A DNA stretch of 64,000 nucleotides from Rathayibacter sp. Leaf185. GTDB taxonomy: Bacteria; Actinomycetota; Actinomycetes; Actinomycetales; Microbacteriaceae. This document shows positions 48,389-57,532 of this stretch, one piece after another (within the stretch, counting starts at the first letter, position 1; every line of letters begins with the position of its first letter). The stretch spans positions 1 through 64,000 of the forward strand of contig NZ_LMPP01000004.1 of assembly GCF_001423885.1 (NCBI RefSeq), written 5' to 3'. The position numbers and the translations under genes are program-made. Below the pieces are notes generated by a model. It had not been told where the DNA came from, ran no database searches, and was given only the letters and a program-made list of their open reading frames with translations.

Positions 48389-49654
48389 CTAGTCGGCCAG
48401 GACGTAGCCGTTCTCGCCGTGGACCGCGGTGTCGATGCCCGCGACCTCGTCCTCGTTCTTGACGCGGAAGCCCATCGTCCGCTGGATGACCCAGCCGATG
48501 GCGTAGGTCAGCACGAACGAGTAGGCGAGCACCGCGAAGGCGGCGATGGCCTGCTTGCCGAGCTGCTCGAAGCCGAAGCCGAAGAACAGGCCGACGTTGT
48601 TGCCGAAGAAGCCGATGTACAGCGTTCCGATGAGGCCTCCGACCAGGTGGACGCCGACCACGTCGAGCGAGTCGTCGAAGCCGAGCTTGTACTTCAGGTC
48701 GATCGCCAGCGCGCAGACCGCGCCGGTGACGATGCCGAGCACGATCGCCCAGAAGGGGGTCAGGATGTTGCAGGCGGGGGTGATCGCGACGAGACCCGCG
48801 ACGGCACCCGAGGCGGCTCCGACCGAGGTCGGCTTGCCGTCCTTGATCTTCTCGATCAGCAGCCAGCCGAGGATGCCCGCGGCGGGAGCGGCGATCGTGT
48901 TGAGGAACGCGACCGCGGCGATGCCGTCGGCGGCGAGCTCGGAGCCGGAGTTGAAGCCGAACCAGCCGAACCAGAGCAGTCCTGCGCCGAGGAGCACGAA
49001 CGGCGGGTTGTGCGGCTGGTGCGCACCCTTGGTGAAGTTGACGCGCTTGCCGAGGACCAGCGCGAGAGCCAGCGCCGCGGCACCCGCGTTGATGTGCACC
49101 GCCGTGCCGCCCGCGAAGTCGTTCGCGCCGACGCCGTAGGCGATCCAGCCGCCGTCGGTGATCGCACCGTCGGTGACGGTGAAGTTGAAGACCCAGGAGG
49201 CGACGGGGAAGTAGACGACGGTTGCCCAGACGCCGGCGAAGACCATCCAGGCGCCGAACTTGGCGCGGTCGGCGATCGCACCCGAGATCAGGGCGACGGT
49301 GATGATCGCGAAGGTGGCCTGGAAGCTCGCGAAGGCGAGCGTCGGGAAGGCCGTCGTGATGTCACCGCTGGTGGCCTCGTCGAAGGCGGCCTGCAGTCCG
49401 AGCTGGCTGAGGTCGATGCCGATGACGCCGTCGATGCCGACGAAGTTGCCCACACCCTCGTTCGAGAAGGTGATCGCGTAGCCGTAGAGCACCCACAGCA
49501 CTCCGATGAGGCCCATGGCGCCGAAGCTGAGCATCATCATGCTGATGACGCTCTTGGCGCGGACCAGCCCTCCGTAGAAGAACGCCAGTCCTGGCGTCAT
49601 CAGCAGCACGAGTGCTGCCGAGATGAGAAGGAAGGCAGTATTGCCTTGATCCAT
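48389..49654 (-). CDS. amt: Ammonium transporter
   Basis: 421 residues with eleven membrane helices. Conserved Amt elements: LMTPGLAFFYGGLVRAKSVI at the start, DFAGGTAVHINAGAAALALA with the first pore His, and DDSLDVVGVHLVGGLIGTLY with the second pore His. It imports ammonium. Two GlnR-box-like pairs lie 124-170 bases upstream, and the type III glutamine synthetase gene in the same window has one too, so co-regulation under nitrogen limitation is likely. A glnK/glnD pair often follows amt in actinobacteria. Here a terminator follows instead. Confidence 0.96.
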   Translation of the reverse strand: MDQGNTAFLLISAALVLLMTPGLAFFYGGLVRAKSVISMMMLSFGAMGLIGVLWVLYGYAITFSNEGVGNFVGIDGVIGIDLSQLGLQAAFDEATSGDITTAFPTLAFASFQATFAIITVALISGAIADRAKFGAWMVFAGVWATVVYFPVASWVFNFTVTDGAITDGGWIAYGVGANDFAGGTAVHINAGAAALALALVLGKRVNFTKGAHQPHNPPFVLLGAGLLWFGWFGFNSGSELAADGIAAVAFLNTIAAPAAGILGWLLIEKIKDGKPTSVGAASGAVAGLVAITPACNILTPFWAIVLGIVTGAVCALAIDLKYKLGFDDSLDVVGVHLVGGLIGTLYIGFFGNNVGLFFGFGFEQLGKQAIAAFAVLAYSFVLTYAIGWVIQRTMGFRVKNEDEVAGIDTAVHGENGYVLAD

Positions 49655-49777
49655 TCGTGAAACCTTTCCTCGGGTGCGCAGGAGCGGCCCGGTGAACGCC
49701 AGGGCGTCAGCGGAGTCGGGTCGCTTGAGTACGCCCGTCAGTCTGGCGGGGTGAGGTTTCGTGCCGAGGGGCCCGAC

Positions 49778-49824
49778 GTTTCCAACGTGTTACAGGCGAG
49801 CCGCCTCGGTAAACAACGCGTTAC
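49778..49824 (-). promoter_or_regulatory. Two GlnR-box-like sites upstream of amt
   Basis: On the minus strand GTAAC-GCGTTG-TTTAC (49824-49809) and GTAAC-ACGTTG-GAAAC (49793-49778). The second is an exact match to gTnAc-N6-GaAAc and the first matches the a-half exactly. The two pairs are 31 bp apart, three helical turns. Both point toward amt. Confidence 0.65.
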
Positions 49825-49882
49825 ACGGCGCTGCCAGAGAGCCGTCCACGAGCGCAGAAACGTCTGGGCGGAGCGACGGATC

Positions 49883-50938
49883 CTACGAAGTCCGCGGGCC
49901 GAACGGGTCCATCGAGGTGAGCGCGATGAGGCGCGACATCGAGCGGAGGTACTTCTTGCGGTACCCACCGCTGAGCATGTCGCCGCCGAAGACCTCGTCG
50001 AGGGCGGTTCCGGAGGCGAGCACGGGGATCTGAGCGTCGTAGACCCGGTCGATGAAGGCGACGAGCCGCAGGGCGTCGGTCTGGTCGGTCAGGGCCGTGA
50101 CCTCGCGGAGGACGATCGCGTCGACTCCGTCGATCACCTTGATGTAGCGCGAAGGATGCACCGAGCCGAGATGGTCGACGGCGGCGCGGAACGGATCGTC
50201 GGTGAGCACCGCTCCCGGGGGTGCCTGGGCGAGCAGCCCGTCGATCTCGGAGTCGCTGCGCGTGAGGGCGTGGCCCTCGATCTCGCGACGGCGGTAGTCG
50301 GTTCCGTCGATCCGCATCGTCCGGAAGTGCTCGGCCATCGCCGAGATCTCGCGGAGGAAGTCCGCGGCGGCGAACCGCCCCTCCCCCAGCGCGTTCGGCG
50401 GCGTGTTCGAGGTCGCGGCGATCCGGGTGCCGGAGGCGACCAGCTCGCCGAGCAGGCGCGTCATCAGCATCGTGTCGCCCGGGTCGTCGAGCTCGAACTC
50501 GTCGATGCACAGCAGCGCCGAGCCCTTGAGCAGCGACACGGTCGCGGCGTAGCCGAGGGCGCCGACGAGCGCGGTGTACTCGATGAACGTCCCGAAGTAG
50601 GTGCGGCCGGGCACCGCGTGCCAGATGGCCGCGAGGAGGTGCGTCTTGCCGACGCCGAAACCGCCGTCGAGGTACACGCCCGGCTTCACGTCCGGAGCCT
50701 TCTTCCGACCGAGGCCGAAGAACCCGCCGCCGCCCCGCGAGCCGCCCCCGGCCGCGAACACGCGGAGGGCCTCGACGGCCTCGGCCTGCGACGGGTACTC
50801 CGGGTCGGGCCGGTAGCTCTCGAACGTCGCGCCCTCGAACTGGCGGGGCGGGACGAGGGTCGACGCGATCTCGTGCCCGCTGATCTGCGGCGAGCGAGCG
50901 GTCAGACTGCTCGTGGATCGGACGTCGTCGTGGGTCAC
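49883..50938 (-). CDS. zapE: Cell division protein ZapE (AFG1-like ATPase)
   Basis: About 351 residues. Walker A GGFGVGKTHLLAAIW, Walker B LLCIDEFELDDPGD and the following sensor TSNTPPNALGEGRF are all typical of AFG1/ZapE ATPases, which in E. coli act on Z-ring stability. A Gly-rich insert (GGGSRGGGGFFGLGRKK) precedes the ATPase core. Start: GTG 50938 has a GAGG ribosome site. A further GTG at 50944 would add two residues. It is divergent from the rhodanese gene. Confidence 0.88.
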   Translation of the reverse strand: MTHDDVRSTSSLTARSPQISGHEIASTLVPPRQFEGATFESYRPDPEYPSQAEAVEALRVFAAGGGSRGGGGFFGLGRKKAPDVKPGVYLDGGFGVGKTHLLAAIWHAVPGRTYFGTFIEYTALVGALGYAATVSLLKGSALLCIDEFELDDPGDTMLMTRLLGELVASGTRIAATSNTPPNALGEGRFAAADFLREISAMAEHFRTMRIDGTDYRRREIEGHALTRSDSEIDGLLAQAPPGAVLTDDPFRAAVDHLGSVHPSRYIKVIDGVDAIVLREVTALTDQTDALRLVAFIDRVYDAQIPVLASGTALDEVFGGDMLSGGYRKKYLRSMSRLIALTSMDPFGPRTS

Positions 50939-51133
50939 GCGCACCTCGCATCATGCGTCCGGAGGGGGCCGGTCGCGGGGGTCCGACAGGCTGTCGGAGT
51001 ACTGTGTCGAACTCTTACGGCGCCTTCCGTGCACCCGCCTGGCGGGGCGCGTACTGTCGCTGAAGGGCGGGCTCCAGCGTAGCCCGATCCCGGATTCACG
51101 CCCGCGCTCCGCGCACCACCCTGGAGGTCCTCC

Positions 51134-52036
51134 TTGTCCGTTGAACTCGATCCGTCGCCGAAGTTCGCCGCCTACGCGCACCCCGAACGACTCGTCAGCG
51201 GTGAGTGGCTCGAGCAACGGCTGGGCACGCCCGGCCTGGTGGTCGTCGAGTCCGACGAGGACGTCCTCCTCTACGAGACCGGTCACATCCCGGGCTCGGT
51301 CAAGATCGACTGGCACACCGACCTCAACGACCCCGTCGAGCGCGACTACATCGACGGTGCGGCCTTCGCCGCCCTGGTCGGCGCCAAGGGGATCTCTCGC
51401 GACTCCACCGTCGTGATCTACGGCGACAAGAACAACTGGTGGGCCGCGTACGCCCTCTGGGTCTTCACCCTGTTCGGCCACGAGGACGTCCGCCTCCTCG
51501 ACGGCGGCCGCGACAAGTGGATCGCTGACGGCCGTCCGATCACCACCGAGGCCTCGTCGCCCGAGGCGGTCGAGTACCCGGTCGTCGAGCGCCGTGACGG
51601 CGACATCCGCGCCTTCAAGGAGGACGTGCTCGCGCACTTCGGCAACCCGCTGATCGACGTGCGCTCCGCCGAGGAGTTCTCGGGCGAGCGCACCACCGCG
51701 CCCGCCTACCCCGAGGAGGGCACCCTCCGCGCCGGTCACATCCCCAGCGCGCAGAACGTGCCGTGGGGCAAGGCCGCCGCCGAGGACGGCACCTTCCGCC
51801 CGCTCGACGAGCTGGACGCCATCTACCGCGCCGGAGCCGGGCTGGCCGAGGGCGACACCGTCATCGCCTACTGCCGCATCGGCGAGCGCTCCTCGCACAC
51901 CTGGTTCGTGCTGACCCACCTCCTCGGCTTCGAGGGCGTCAAGAACTACGACGGTTCGTGGACCGAGTGGGGCAGCGCCGTGCGCGTCCCGATCGTCAAG
52001 GGCTCCGAGCCCGGCGAGGCCCCCGCGCCCCGCTGA
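51134..52036 (+). CDS. Thiosulfate/3-mercaptopyruvate sulfurtransferase (tandem rhodanese)
   Basis: 300 residues with two rhodanese domains. The first, inactive domain starts [20 protein letters not shown]. The second carries [13 protein letters not shown] and the active-site loop [12 protein letters not shown] (Cys persulfide). It transfers sulfur from thiosulfate or mercaptopyruvate. TTG 51134 is preceded by CTGGAGG. The SufE gene directly downstream on the same strand suggests a role in sulfur delivery. Confidence 0.92.
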   Translation: MSVELDPSPKFAAYAHPERLVSGEWLEQRLGTPGLVVVESDEDVLLYETGHIPGSVKIDWHTDLNDPVERDYIDGAAFAALVGAKGISRDSTVVIYGDKNNWWAAYALWVFTLFGHEDVRLLDGGRDKWIADGRPITTEASSPEAVEYPVVERRDGDIRAFKEDVLAHFGNPLIDVRSAEEFSGERTTAPAYPEEGTLRAGHIPSAQNVPWGKAAAEDGTFRPLDELDAIYRAGAGLAEGDTVIAYCRIGERSSHTWFVLTHLLGFEGVKNYDGSWTEWGSAVRVPIVKGSEPGEAPAPR

Positions 52037-52101
52037 CGATCCGCCCGAGGACCTCGCCCGTCTCGACGGTCGGGGTCCTCTGCTCTGAGAGGATGGTCGT
52101 G

Positions 52102-52536
52102 ATGACCTACGAACTGCCGACTGCGCTCCGCGACATCCGCGACGAGTTCCTCGCCCTCGAGAAGCCGGAGCGCCTCCAGCTCCTCCTCGAGTTCTCGAAC
52201 GACCTGCCCGAGCTGCCCGAGCGCTATCGCGACCACCCCGATCTCTTCGAGCGCGTCGAGGAGTGCCAGTCGCCGGTGTTCATCGTCGTCGAGTTCGACG
52301 GCGAGCTGATCCACCTGCACGCCACCGCCCCTCGTGAGGCGCCGACGACGCGCGGCTTCGCCTCGATCCTCGCGCAGGGCCTCGACGGCCTGACCGCCGA
52401 GCGGGTGCTCGCCGTGCCCGACGACTTCCCGCAGACCATCGGGCTGTCGGAGGCGGTGTCCCCGCTGCGTCTGCGCGGCATGAGCGCCCTGCTCGGTCGC
52501 ACCAAGCGTCAGATCCGCGCGCACCTGGCCGCATGA
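52102..52536 (+). CDS. SufE family cysteine desulfuration protein
   Basis: About 144 residues. The SufE motif EECQSPVFIVVEF holds the sulfur-accepting Cys. Later ILAQGLDGLTAERVLAVPDD and SPLRLRGMSALLGRTKRQIR match the family. It takes sulfur from a cysteine desulfurase (or here perhaps the upstream rhodanese) for Fe-S cluster building. ATG 52102 is preferred because GAGAGG is 9 bases upstream. ATG 52093 is too near to this site. The stop overlaps the following reductase gene by 4 bases. Confidence 0.9.
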   Translation: MTYELPTALRDIRDEFLALEKPERLQLLLEFSNDLPELPERYRDHPDLFERVEECQSPVFIVVEFDGELIHLHATAPREAPTTRGFASILAQGLDGLTAERVLAVPDDFPQTIGLSEAVSPLRLRGMSALLGRTKRQIRAHLAA

Positions 52537-53234
52537 TCCTCCAGCCCCTCCTGCCGGCGGGCGAGACCGTGCGTCTCGGCGAGGAGGGGGCGCGCGAGGC
52601 CATCGAGGAGGCGTACCGGCCGCCCGCCGATCTGCGCGTGCGTCTCAACATGATCGCGAGCCTGAACGGGTCGAGCATCGGGTCCGACGGCACGAGTGAG
52701 ACGTTGACCAACCGGGTCGATCGGACGATCCTCGGCGTCATCCGCGCGCAGGCCGACGTCGTGCTGGTCGGCGCGGCGAGCGTCCGAGCCGAGGGCTACC
52801 GCGTTCCGAAGCGCGTTCCGCTCGCGATCGTGTCGGCCTCGGGAGACCTCGCTGGCCACCGCCTGGAGCTGCAGGAGGGGGCGCGCGTCCTCCTCCTCGT
52901 GCCGGCATCGCGCCGCCCGCCCGAGCTCCCTCGCGGCGTCGAGATCGTTCCCGTCGGGGGTGACGGCGACCGACTGAGCGTCGACGCGATGCTCGACGCG
53001 CTGGCCGAGCACGGTCTCGACCGGGTGGTCTGCGAGGGCGGAGCGACGCTGTCGGGTCAGTTCCTCGCCTCCGGCCGCGTCGACGAGGTCTGCCTGACGA
53101 CCGCCCCGCGGGTCGTGCTGCCCGGGCTCCCGGTCGCCGCGACCGCGGCGGCGGTCGACGACCACTACTCCTTGACGATGCTCGCTGTCGACGACGCCGG
53201 CTTCACCTATGCGCGCTGGAGCCGGGCCGGCTGA
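52533..53234 (+). CDS. RibD C-terminal/dihydrofolate reductase-like pyrimidine reductase
   Basis: 233 residues of the RibD C-terminal fold: VRLNMIASLNGSSIGSDGTS, LTNRVDRTILGVIRAQADVV, LVGAASVRAEGYRVP and LDRVVCEGGATLSGQFLASG. Family members reduce pyrimidine intermediates with NADPH in riboflavin synthesis. The deaminase half is absent and no rib genes are near, so the substrate is open. ATG 52533 overlaps the SufE stop (ATGA). Its 3' end overlaps the convergent hydrolase gene by 32 bases. Confidence 0.85.
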   Translation: MILQPLLPAGETVRLGEEGAREAIEEAYRPPADLRVRLNMIASLNGSSIGSDGTSETLTNRVDRTILGVIRAQADVVLVGAASVRAEGYRVPKRVPLAIVSASGDLAGHRLELQEGARVLLLVPASRRPPELPRGVEIVPVGGDGDRLSVDAMLDALAEHGLDRVVCEGGATLSGQFLASGRVDEVCLTTAPRVVLPGLPVAATAAAVDDHYSLTMLAVDDAGFTYARWSRAG

Positions 53235-54426
53235 GACCCTGCCGTGCCAGCCAGCGCTCGACCGACGACTCCCAGAGCACCGGATCGTCGTTCCACAGCC
53301 GCGTGTGCCTCGCGCCGTGGAACAGCACGATCTCGACCACGTCCGGTCGCGCTGCGGCGAGGGCCTCGGAGGGACCGCTCGGCACGAAGTCGTCGTCCAC
53401 GCTGTGCATCAGGAGCACCAGCGTCGACAGCTCCGCTGCGCGAGTGACGAGATCCAGACCCGCGAGCGGGATCGGCGTGCTCTGACCGGTCAGCGCCGTC
53501 GACCACGGCCGTTGCATCACAGTGATCGCCAGCGCCGCGATCGCAGGCGGGATGCGTCGGAGGCGCGCCTGACCCCGCAGGGTCTCGCGCCAGTCGATCA
53601 CCGGAGAGTCGAGCACCAGTCCCGACACGAGTGATCGCCGCGACGAGCGGAGCACCGTCTGCAGCGCGATGGCGCCACCCATCGACCAGCCCACGAGGAC
53701 GATGCGCCTCGCTCCGCGCTGCTCGGCGAACCGGATCGCCGCGTCGACGTCGCGCCACTCCGTTTCGCCGAGGCCGTAGCGCTTGTCGGGGCTCGCCGGG
53801 GCGTCGCCGTCGTTGCGGTACGACACCACCAGCGAGGTCAGACCGGACCGGTGGAAGGCGTCGACCCCGCGGAGCGTCTCCTCCCGCGTCGTCGCGCGGC
53901 CGTGCACGTGGACGGCCCAGACCTCGCCGACTCCGCCGGGGGCCGGGAAGAGCCACGCCGGAGCCGCGCCGAACTGCGTCGGCACCTCCTCCGTCGAGAA
54001 CGCGAGCCCCGTCTCGCGGGGCCCGAGCAGCAGCCAGCCGTTGATGCGGGCGCGTGTGCCGACTCGAAGGCTCCCCCGGTCGACTCTCTCGAGCTCGCGG
54101 ACCACGCGTCCCCGGCCGGTGGCGAGCAGCCGCCCGATCCGGGCATGCCCCCGCCCCTGGTCGAACCAGAGGCTGAATCCGCCCCGGACCGACGAGTCGG
54201 CATCGGCCGCGAGCTCGATCTCGCCCGCCTCGGGGCGCACCGCGAGCACGCGAGCGTCCTGCGATCGGCGCGACGGCGGGATGACGACCCCGCGGACGAA
54301 GGCGGCGACGAGCGCGGAGGCACCGACCGCGGTCGCGGCGACGAGGGCCGGGATCGCGAGGATCCCGAGGAGGACGAGGCCGGCTCGACGCCCGCCTTCC
54401 GCGGCGTGCCTGCGGGCTTCGGGCAT
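53203..54426 (-). CDS. Alpha/beta hydrolase with N-terminal membrane segment
   Basis: 407 residues. A hydrophobic helix at about 20-45 (LVLLGILAIPALVAATAVGA) suggests membrane anchoring with the hydrolase outside. The alpha/beta hydrolase core begins at about 165 (VWAVHVHGRATTREETLRGV), with the nucleophile elbow VLVGWSMGGAIALQ (Ser in GWSMG), Asp in LLMHSVDDDFVPS and His in FHGARHTRLWND. It could act as an esterase or peptidase on lipids or wall material. Substrate not known. Confidence 0.88.
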   Translation of the reverse strand: MPEARRHAAEGGRRAGLVLLGILAIPALVAATAVGASALVAAFVRGVVIPPSRRSQDARVLAVRPEAGEIELAADADSSVRGGFSLWFDQGRGHARIGRLLATGRGRVVRELERVDRGSLRVGTRARINGWLLLGPRETGLAFSTEEVPTQFGAAPAWLFPAPGGVGEVWAVHVHGRATTREETLRGVDAFHRSGLTSLVVSYRNDGDAPASPDKRYGLGETEWRDVDAAIRFAEQRGARRIVLVGWSMGGAIALQTVLRSSRRSLVSGLVLDSPVIDWRETLRGQARLRRIPPAIAALAITVMQRPWSTALTGQSTPIPLAGLDLVTRAAELSTLVLLMHSVDDDFVPSGPSEALAAARPDVVEIVLFHGARHTRLWNDDPVLWESSVERWLARQGLSRPGSSAHR

Positions 54427-54448
54427 GCGGGAACTCTAGTCTGCGAGC

Positions 54449-55048
54449 GTGCCCGAATTCTCAGCGCCGTCTCAGCTCCCGGAGGAGTTCCGGGTCGCGA
54501 CGGAGTCGATCCGCGCGGTCTCCCCGCGGTCCGAACTGACCGTCTCCGAGATCACCTCGCCGACCGGCCTCGCGCCCTGGGCGCTCGCGCTCTCGGGCGA
54601 CGTCTCGCCTCGAGCGCACGGTCGCGACTCCGAGCTGGGCACGGGGCGGTTCATCCTCCTCTACGACCCGGAGGAGCCCGAGCAGTGGGGCGGCCCGTTC
54701 CGCGTCGTCTGCTTCGCCCAGGCCCCGCTCGAGATCGAGATCGGCACCGATCCGTTCCTCGCCGAGGTCGCCTGGTCGTGGCTGATCGACGCACTGCAGG
54801 TCCGGGGCGCCGCCTACACGGCGGCGTCGGGCACCGCGACGAAGGTCCTCTCGACCGGATTCGGCGAGCTCGCCGCCCAGGGCGACGGCGCTCAGATCGA
54901 GATCCGCGCCTCCTGGAGCCCCGAGGACGCACAGCTCGCCGCGCACGTGGAAGGCTGGGGCGAGCTGTTGTGCATGCTGGCGGGTCTCCCACCGGTGTCG
55001 GGCGACGGCGTGACCTCACTCGCCTTCCGACGGAATTCTCGTGACTGA
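54449..55048 (+). CDS. DUF3000 domain protein
   Basis: 199 residues matching the actinobacterial DUF3000 family: TEITSPTG-like EITSPTGLAPWALALS near the start, FILLYDPEEPEQWGGPFRVV and VAWSWLIDALQVRGAAYTAA, then GTATKVLSTGFGEL. Function unknown. It is almost always next to the HRDC ribonuclease D gene, as here (8-base overlap), which suggests a link to RNA processing or simple co-expression. Confidence 0.9.
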   Translation: MPEFSAPSQLPEEFRVATESIRAVSPRSELTVSEITSPTGLAPWALALSGDVSPRAHGRDSELGTGRFILLYDPEEPEQWGGPFRVVCFAQAPLEIEIGTDPFLAEVAWSWLIDALQVRGAAYTAASGTATKVLSTGFGELAAQGDGAQIEIRASWSPEDAQLAAHVEGWGELLCMLAGLPPVSGDGVTSLAFRRNSRD

Positions 55049-56240
55049 CTACCGTGTCCTCTCCACTCCCGCCGAGTTCCACGCAGCGGTCGACGCCCTG
55101 GCGGCGGGTCACGGACCCGTCGCTGTCGACGCCGAGCGCGCCTCCGGCTTCACGTACTCGCAGCGTGCCTATCTGATCCAGATGTACCGGCGCGGCTCGG
55201 GCGCGTTCCTCTTCGATCCGCCCGCGATCGGACGCATGGACGCCCTGCAGGACGTCATCGGCGACGAGGAGTGGGTGCTGCACGCCGCGAGCCAGGACCT
55301 CGCGTGCCTGCGCGAGGTCGGACTCGACCCGTCGCGCATCTTCGACACCGAGCTGGCCGCTCGCCTCCTCGGCCTGCCCAAGGTCGGGCTCGGCGCCGTC
55401 GTCGAGGATCTGCTCGGCATCCACCTCGCCAAGGAGCACTCGGCGGCCGACTGGTCGACCCGCCCCCTGCCGCAGAGCTGGCTCGTCTACGCGGCGAAGG
55501 ACGTCGAGCTCCTGGTCGATCTCCGCGATCGGATGGAGGAGATGCTCATCGAGGCGCGCAAGACGCGCATCGCCCGCGAGGAGTTCGAGGCCACCCTGGC
55601 GCGTCAGCCCAAGATCGCGCCGCCCGACCCCTGGCGTCGCCTCTCGGGCGTGCACTCCCTGCGCGGACTCCGCCCCCTCGCCGTCGCCCGAGAGCTGTGG
55701 CTCGCCCGTGACGCGTTCGCCCGCGAGCGCGACATCGCGCCGGGGCGCCTGATCCCCGACGCCTCGATCATCGCGGTGGCGCGCAACATCCCGACGAGCC
55801 TCAGCCAGCTCTCGGGCAGGAGGGACTTCACGGGCCGCGCGAGCCGCGGCGAGGTGGAGCGCTGGTGGTCCGCGATCGAGCGCGGCACGACCACAGAGGA
55901 TCTGCCGAGCGCCGTCCGCCCGGTGGCCGACACACTGCCTCCTCCTCGCGCGTGGGGCGACCGCAACCCGGCCGCCGACGCGCGCCTCAAGGCCGGCCGA
56001 GCCGTCGTGATCGAGATCGCCGAGCTGCTGTCGCTGCCGGTCGAGAACCTCCTCACTCCCGATCTGCTCAGACGCCTCGCCTGGAGCCCGCCGGAGCCGA
56101 TCGACTCGGGCACTATCGCCGCCGAGCTCGAGCGCGCCGGTGCGCGGTCGTGGCAGATCGATGCGACCGCGGCCTCCCTCGCCACCGCCTTTGTCGAAGC
56201 GGGCCAAGCGCCGGCGGAGAGCATGGAAACCGGTTCGTAG
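55041..56240 (+). CDS. Ribonuclease D-like protein with HRDC domain
   Basis: 399 residues. A DEDDy 3'-5' exonuclease domain covers residues 1-190: VAVDAERASGFTYSQRAYLI (Asp-x-Glu), VLHAASQDLACLREVGL (Asp) and LVYAAKDVELLVDLRDRM (Tyr/Asp). The HRDC domain runs from about 210 (LRPLAVARELWLARDAFARE; PDASIIAVARNIPTS). It probably trims 3' ends of structured RNA. A C-terminal helical region of about 100 residues follows. Confidence 0.9.
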   Translation: MTDYRVLSTPAEFHAAVDALAAGHGPVAVDAERASGFTYSQRAYLIQMYRRGSGAFLFDPPAIGRMDALQDVIGDEEWVLHAASQDLACLREVGLDPSRIFDTELAARLLGLPKVGLGAVVEDLLGIHLAKEHSAADWSTRPLPQSWLVYAAKDVELLVDLRDRMEEMLIEARKTRIAREEFEATLARQPKIAPPDPWRRLSGVHSLRGLRPLAVARELWLARDAFARERDIAPGRLIPDASIIAVARNIPTSLSQLSGRRDFTGRASRGEVERWWSAIERGTTTEDLPSAVRPVADTLPPPRAWGDRNPAADARLKAGRAVVIEIAELLSLPVENLLTPDLLRRLAWSPPEPIDSGTIAAELERAGARSWQIDATAASLATAFVEAGQAPAESMETGS

Positions 56241-56315
56241 GAAGCGGCAAAGGATTCCGGCGCGGCCCGTGCCCTTCCTACGATCGACGGCGACCGTGAG
56301 TTCCTGGGAGGCATT

Positions 56316-57530
56316 GTGGCCGAGAGATCCGAAGTCGTTTTCGTCGATGGAGTCCGTACTCCGTTCGGTCGAGCCGGTGAGAAGGGCATGTACTGGCAGA
56401 CCCGAGCCGACGATCTCGTCGTCAAGGCGATGATCGGGCTGCTGGAGCGCAATGCTGCGCTGCCGAAGGAGCGGGTCGACGAGGTCGCCATCGCCGCGAC
56501 CACGCAGCAGGGCGACCAGGGCCTCACCCTGGGCCGCACCAGCGCGCTGCTGGCGGGTCTTCCGCGATCGGTCCCCGGCTACGCCATCGACCGCATGTGC
56601 GCCGGAGCGATGACCTCCGTGACGACGACCGCCGGCGGCATCGCCTTCGGTGCCTACGACGTCGTCATCGCGGGCGGTGTCGAGCACATGGGCCGCCACC
56701 CGATGGGCTTCAACGCCGACCCGAACCCCCGCTTCCTCTCGGAGCGCCTCGTCAGCGAGGACGCCCTCAACATGGGCAAGACGGCGGAGCGGATCCACGA
56801 CCGCTTCCCGCAGCTGACCAAGGAGCGTTCCGACCGTTACGCCCTGCGGAGCCAGCAGAAGCTCGCCGCCGCGTACGAGGCGGGGAACGTGCAACCCGAT
56901 CTGATCCCCGTGGCGACGCGCAGCGCCTCCGGCTGGGGTCTCGCCACCGCCGACGAGGCACCGCGGCCCGAGACGACCCTCGAGGGCCTCGCCGGGCTCC
57001 GCACGCCGTTCCGGCCGCACGGCCGCGTGACCGCGGGCAACTCCTCCGGCCTGAACGACGGAGCCGCCGTGTCGCTGCTCGCGAGCGCCGACGCCGCGAA
57101 GGAGCTGGGCCTCCCGACGAAGATGCGGCTCGTCAGCTTCGCGTTCGCCGGAGTCGAGCCCGAGATCATGGGCATCGGCCCCGTCCCCTCCACCGAGAAG
57201 GCCCTGAAGAAGGCGGGTCTCGGCATCGAGGACATCGGCCTCTTCGAGCTCAACGAGGCGTTCGCCGTGCAGGTGCTCTCGTTCCTCGACCACTTCGGCA
57301 TCGACGACGACGACCCGCGTGTGAACGAGTACGGCGGAGCGATCGCCGTCGGACACCCGCTCGCCTCCTCGGGGGTGCGGCTGATGATCCAGCTCGCGCG
57401 GCAGTTCGAGGCGCACCCCGAGGTGCAGTACGGCCTGACGGCCATGTGCGTCGGCCTCGGCCAGGGCGGCACCGTCGTCTGGGAGAACCCGCACTTCGAC
57501 GGCAAGCACGCCAAGCGGAAGGGACGCTGA
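56316..57530 (+). CDS. fadA: Acetyl-CoA C-acyltransferase (thiolase)
   Basis: 404 residues. The active-site Cys is in YAIDRMCAGAMTSVTT. The GGVEHMGRHPMGF region, the NEAFAVQVLSFLDHFG loop, the His in GGAIAVGHPLASSG and the second Cys in MCVGLGQGGTVVWE are all present. It cleaves 3-ketoacyl-CoA in beta-oxidation. GTG 56316. The FadB-type gene begins 2 bases after its stop, so the two form the usual beta-oxidation operon. Confidence 0.93.
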   Translation: MAERSEVVFVDGVRTPFGRAGEKGMYWQTRADDLVVKAMIGLLERNAALPKERVDEVAIAATTQQGDQGLTLGRTSALLAGLPRSVPGYAIDRMCAGAMTSVTTTAGGIAFGAYDVVIAGGVEHMGRHPMGFNADPNPRFLSERLVSEDALNMGKTAERIHDRFPQLTKERSDRYALRSQQKLAAAYEAGNVQPDLIPVATRSASGWGLATADEAPRPETTLEGLAGLRTPFRPHGRVTAGNSSGLNDGAAVSLLASADAAKELGLPTKMRLVSFAFAGVEPEIMGIGPVPSTEKALKKAGLGIEDIGLFELNEAFAVQVLSFLDHFGIDDDDPRVNEYGGAIAVGHPLASSGVRLMIQLARQFEAHPEVQYGLTAMCVGLGQGGTVVWENPHFDGKHAKRKGR

Positions 57531-57532
57531 TC

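Noticed and set aside
54651-57509. A 952-residue minus-strand frame
   Set aside because: It runs opposite DUF3000, ribonuclease D and thiolase, all recognised on the plus strand. No domains.
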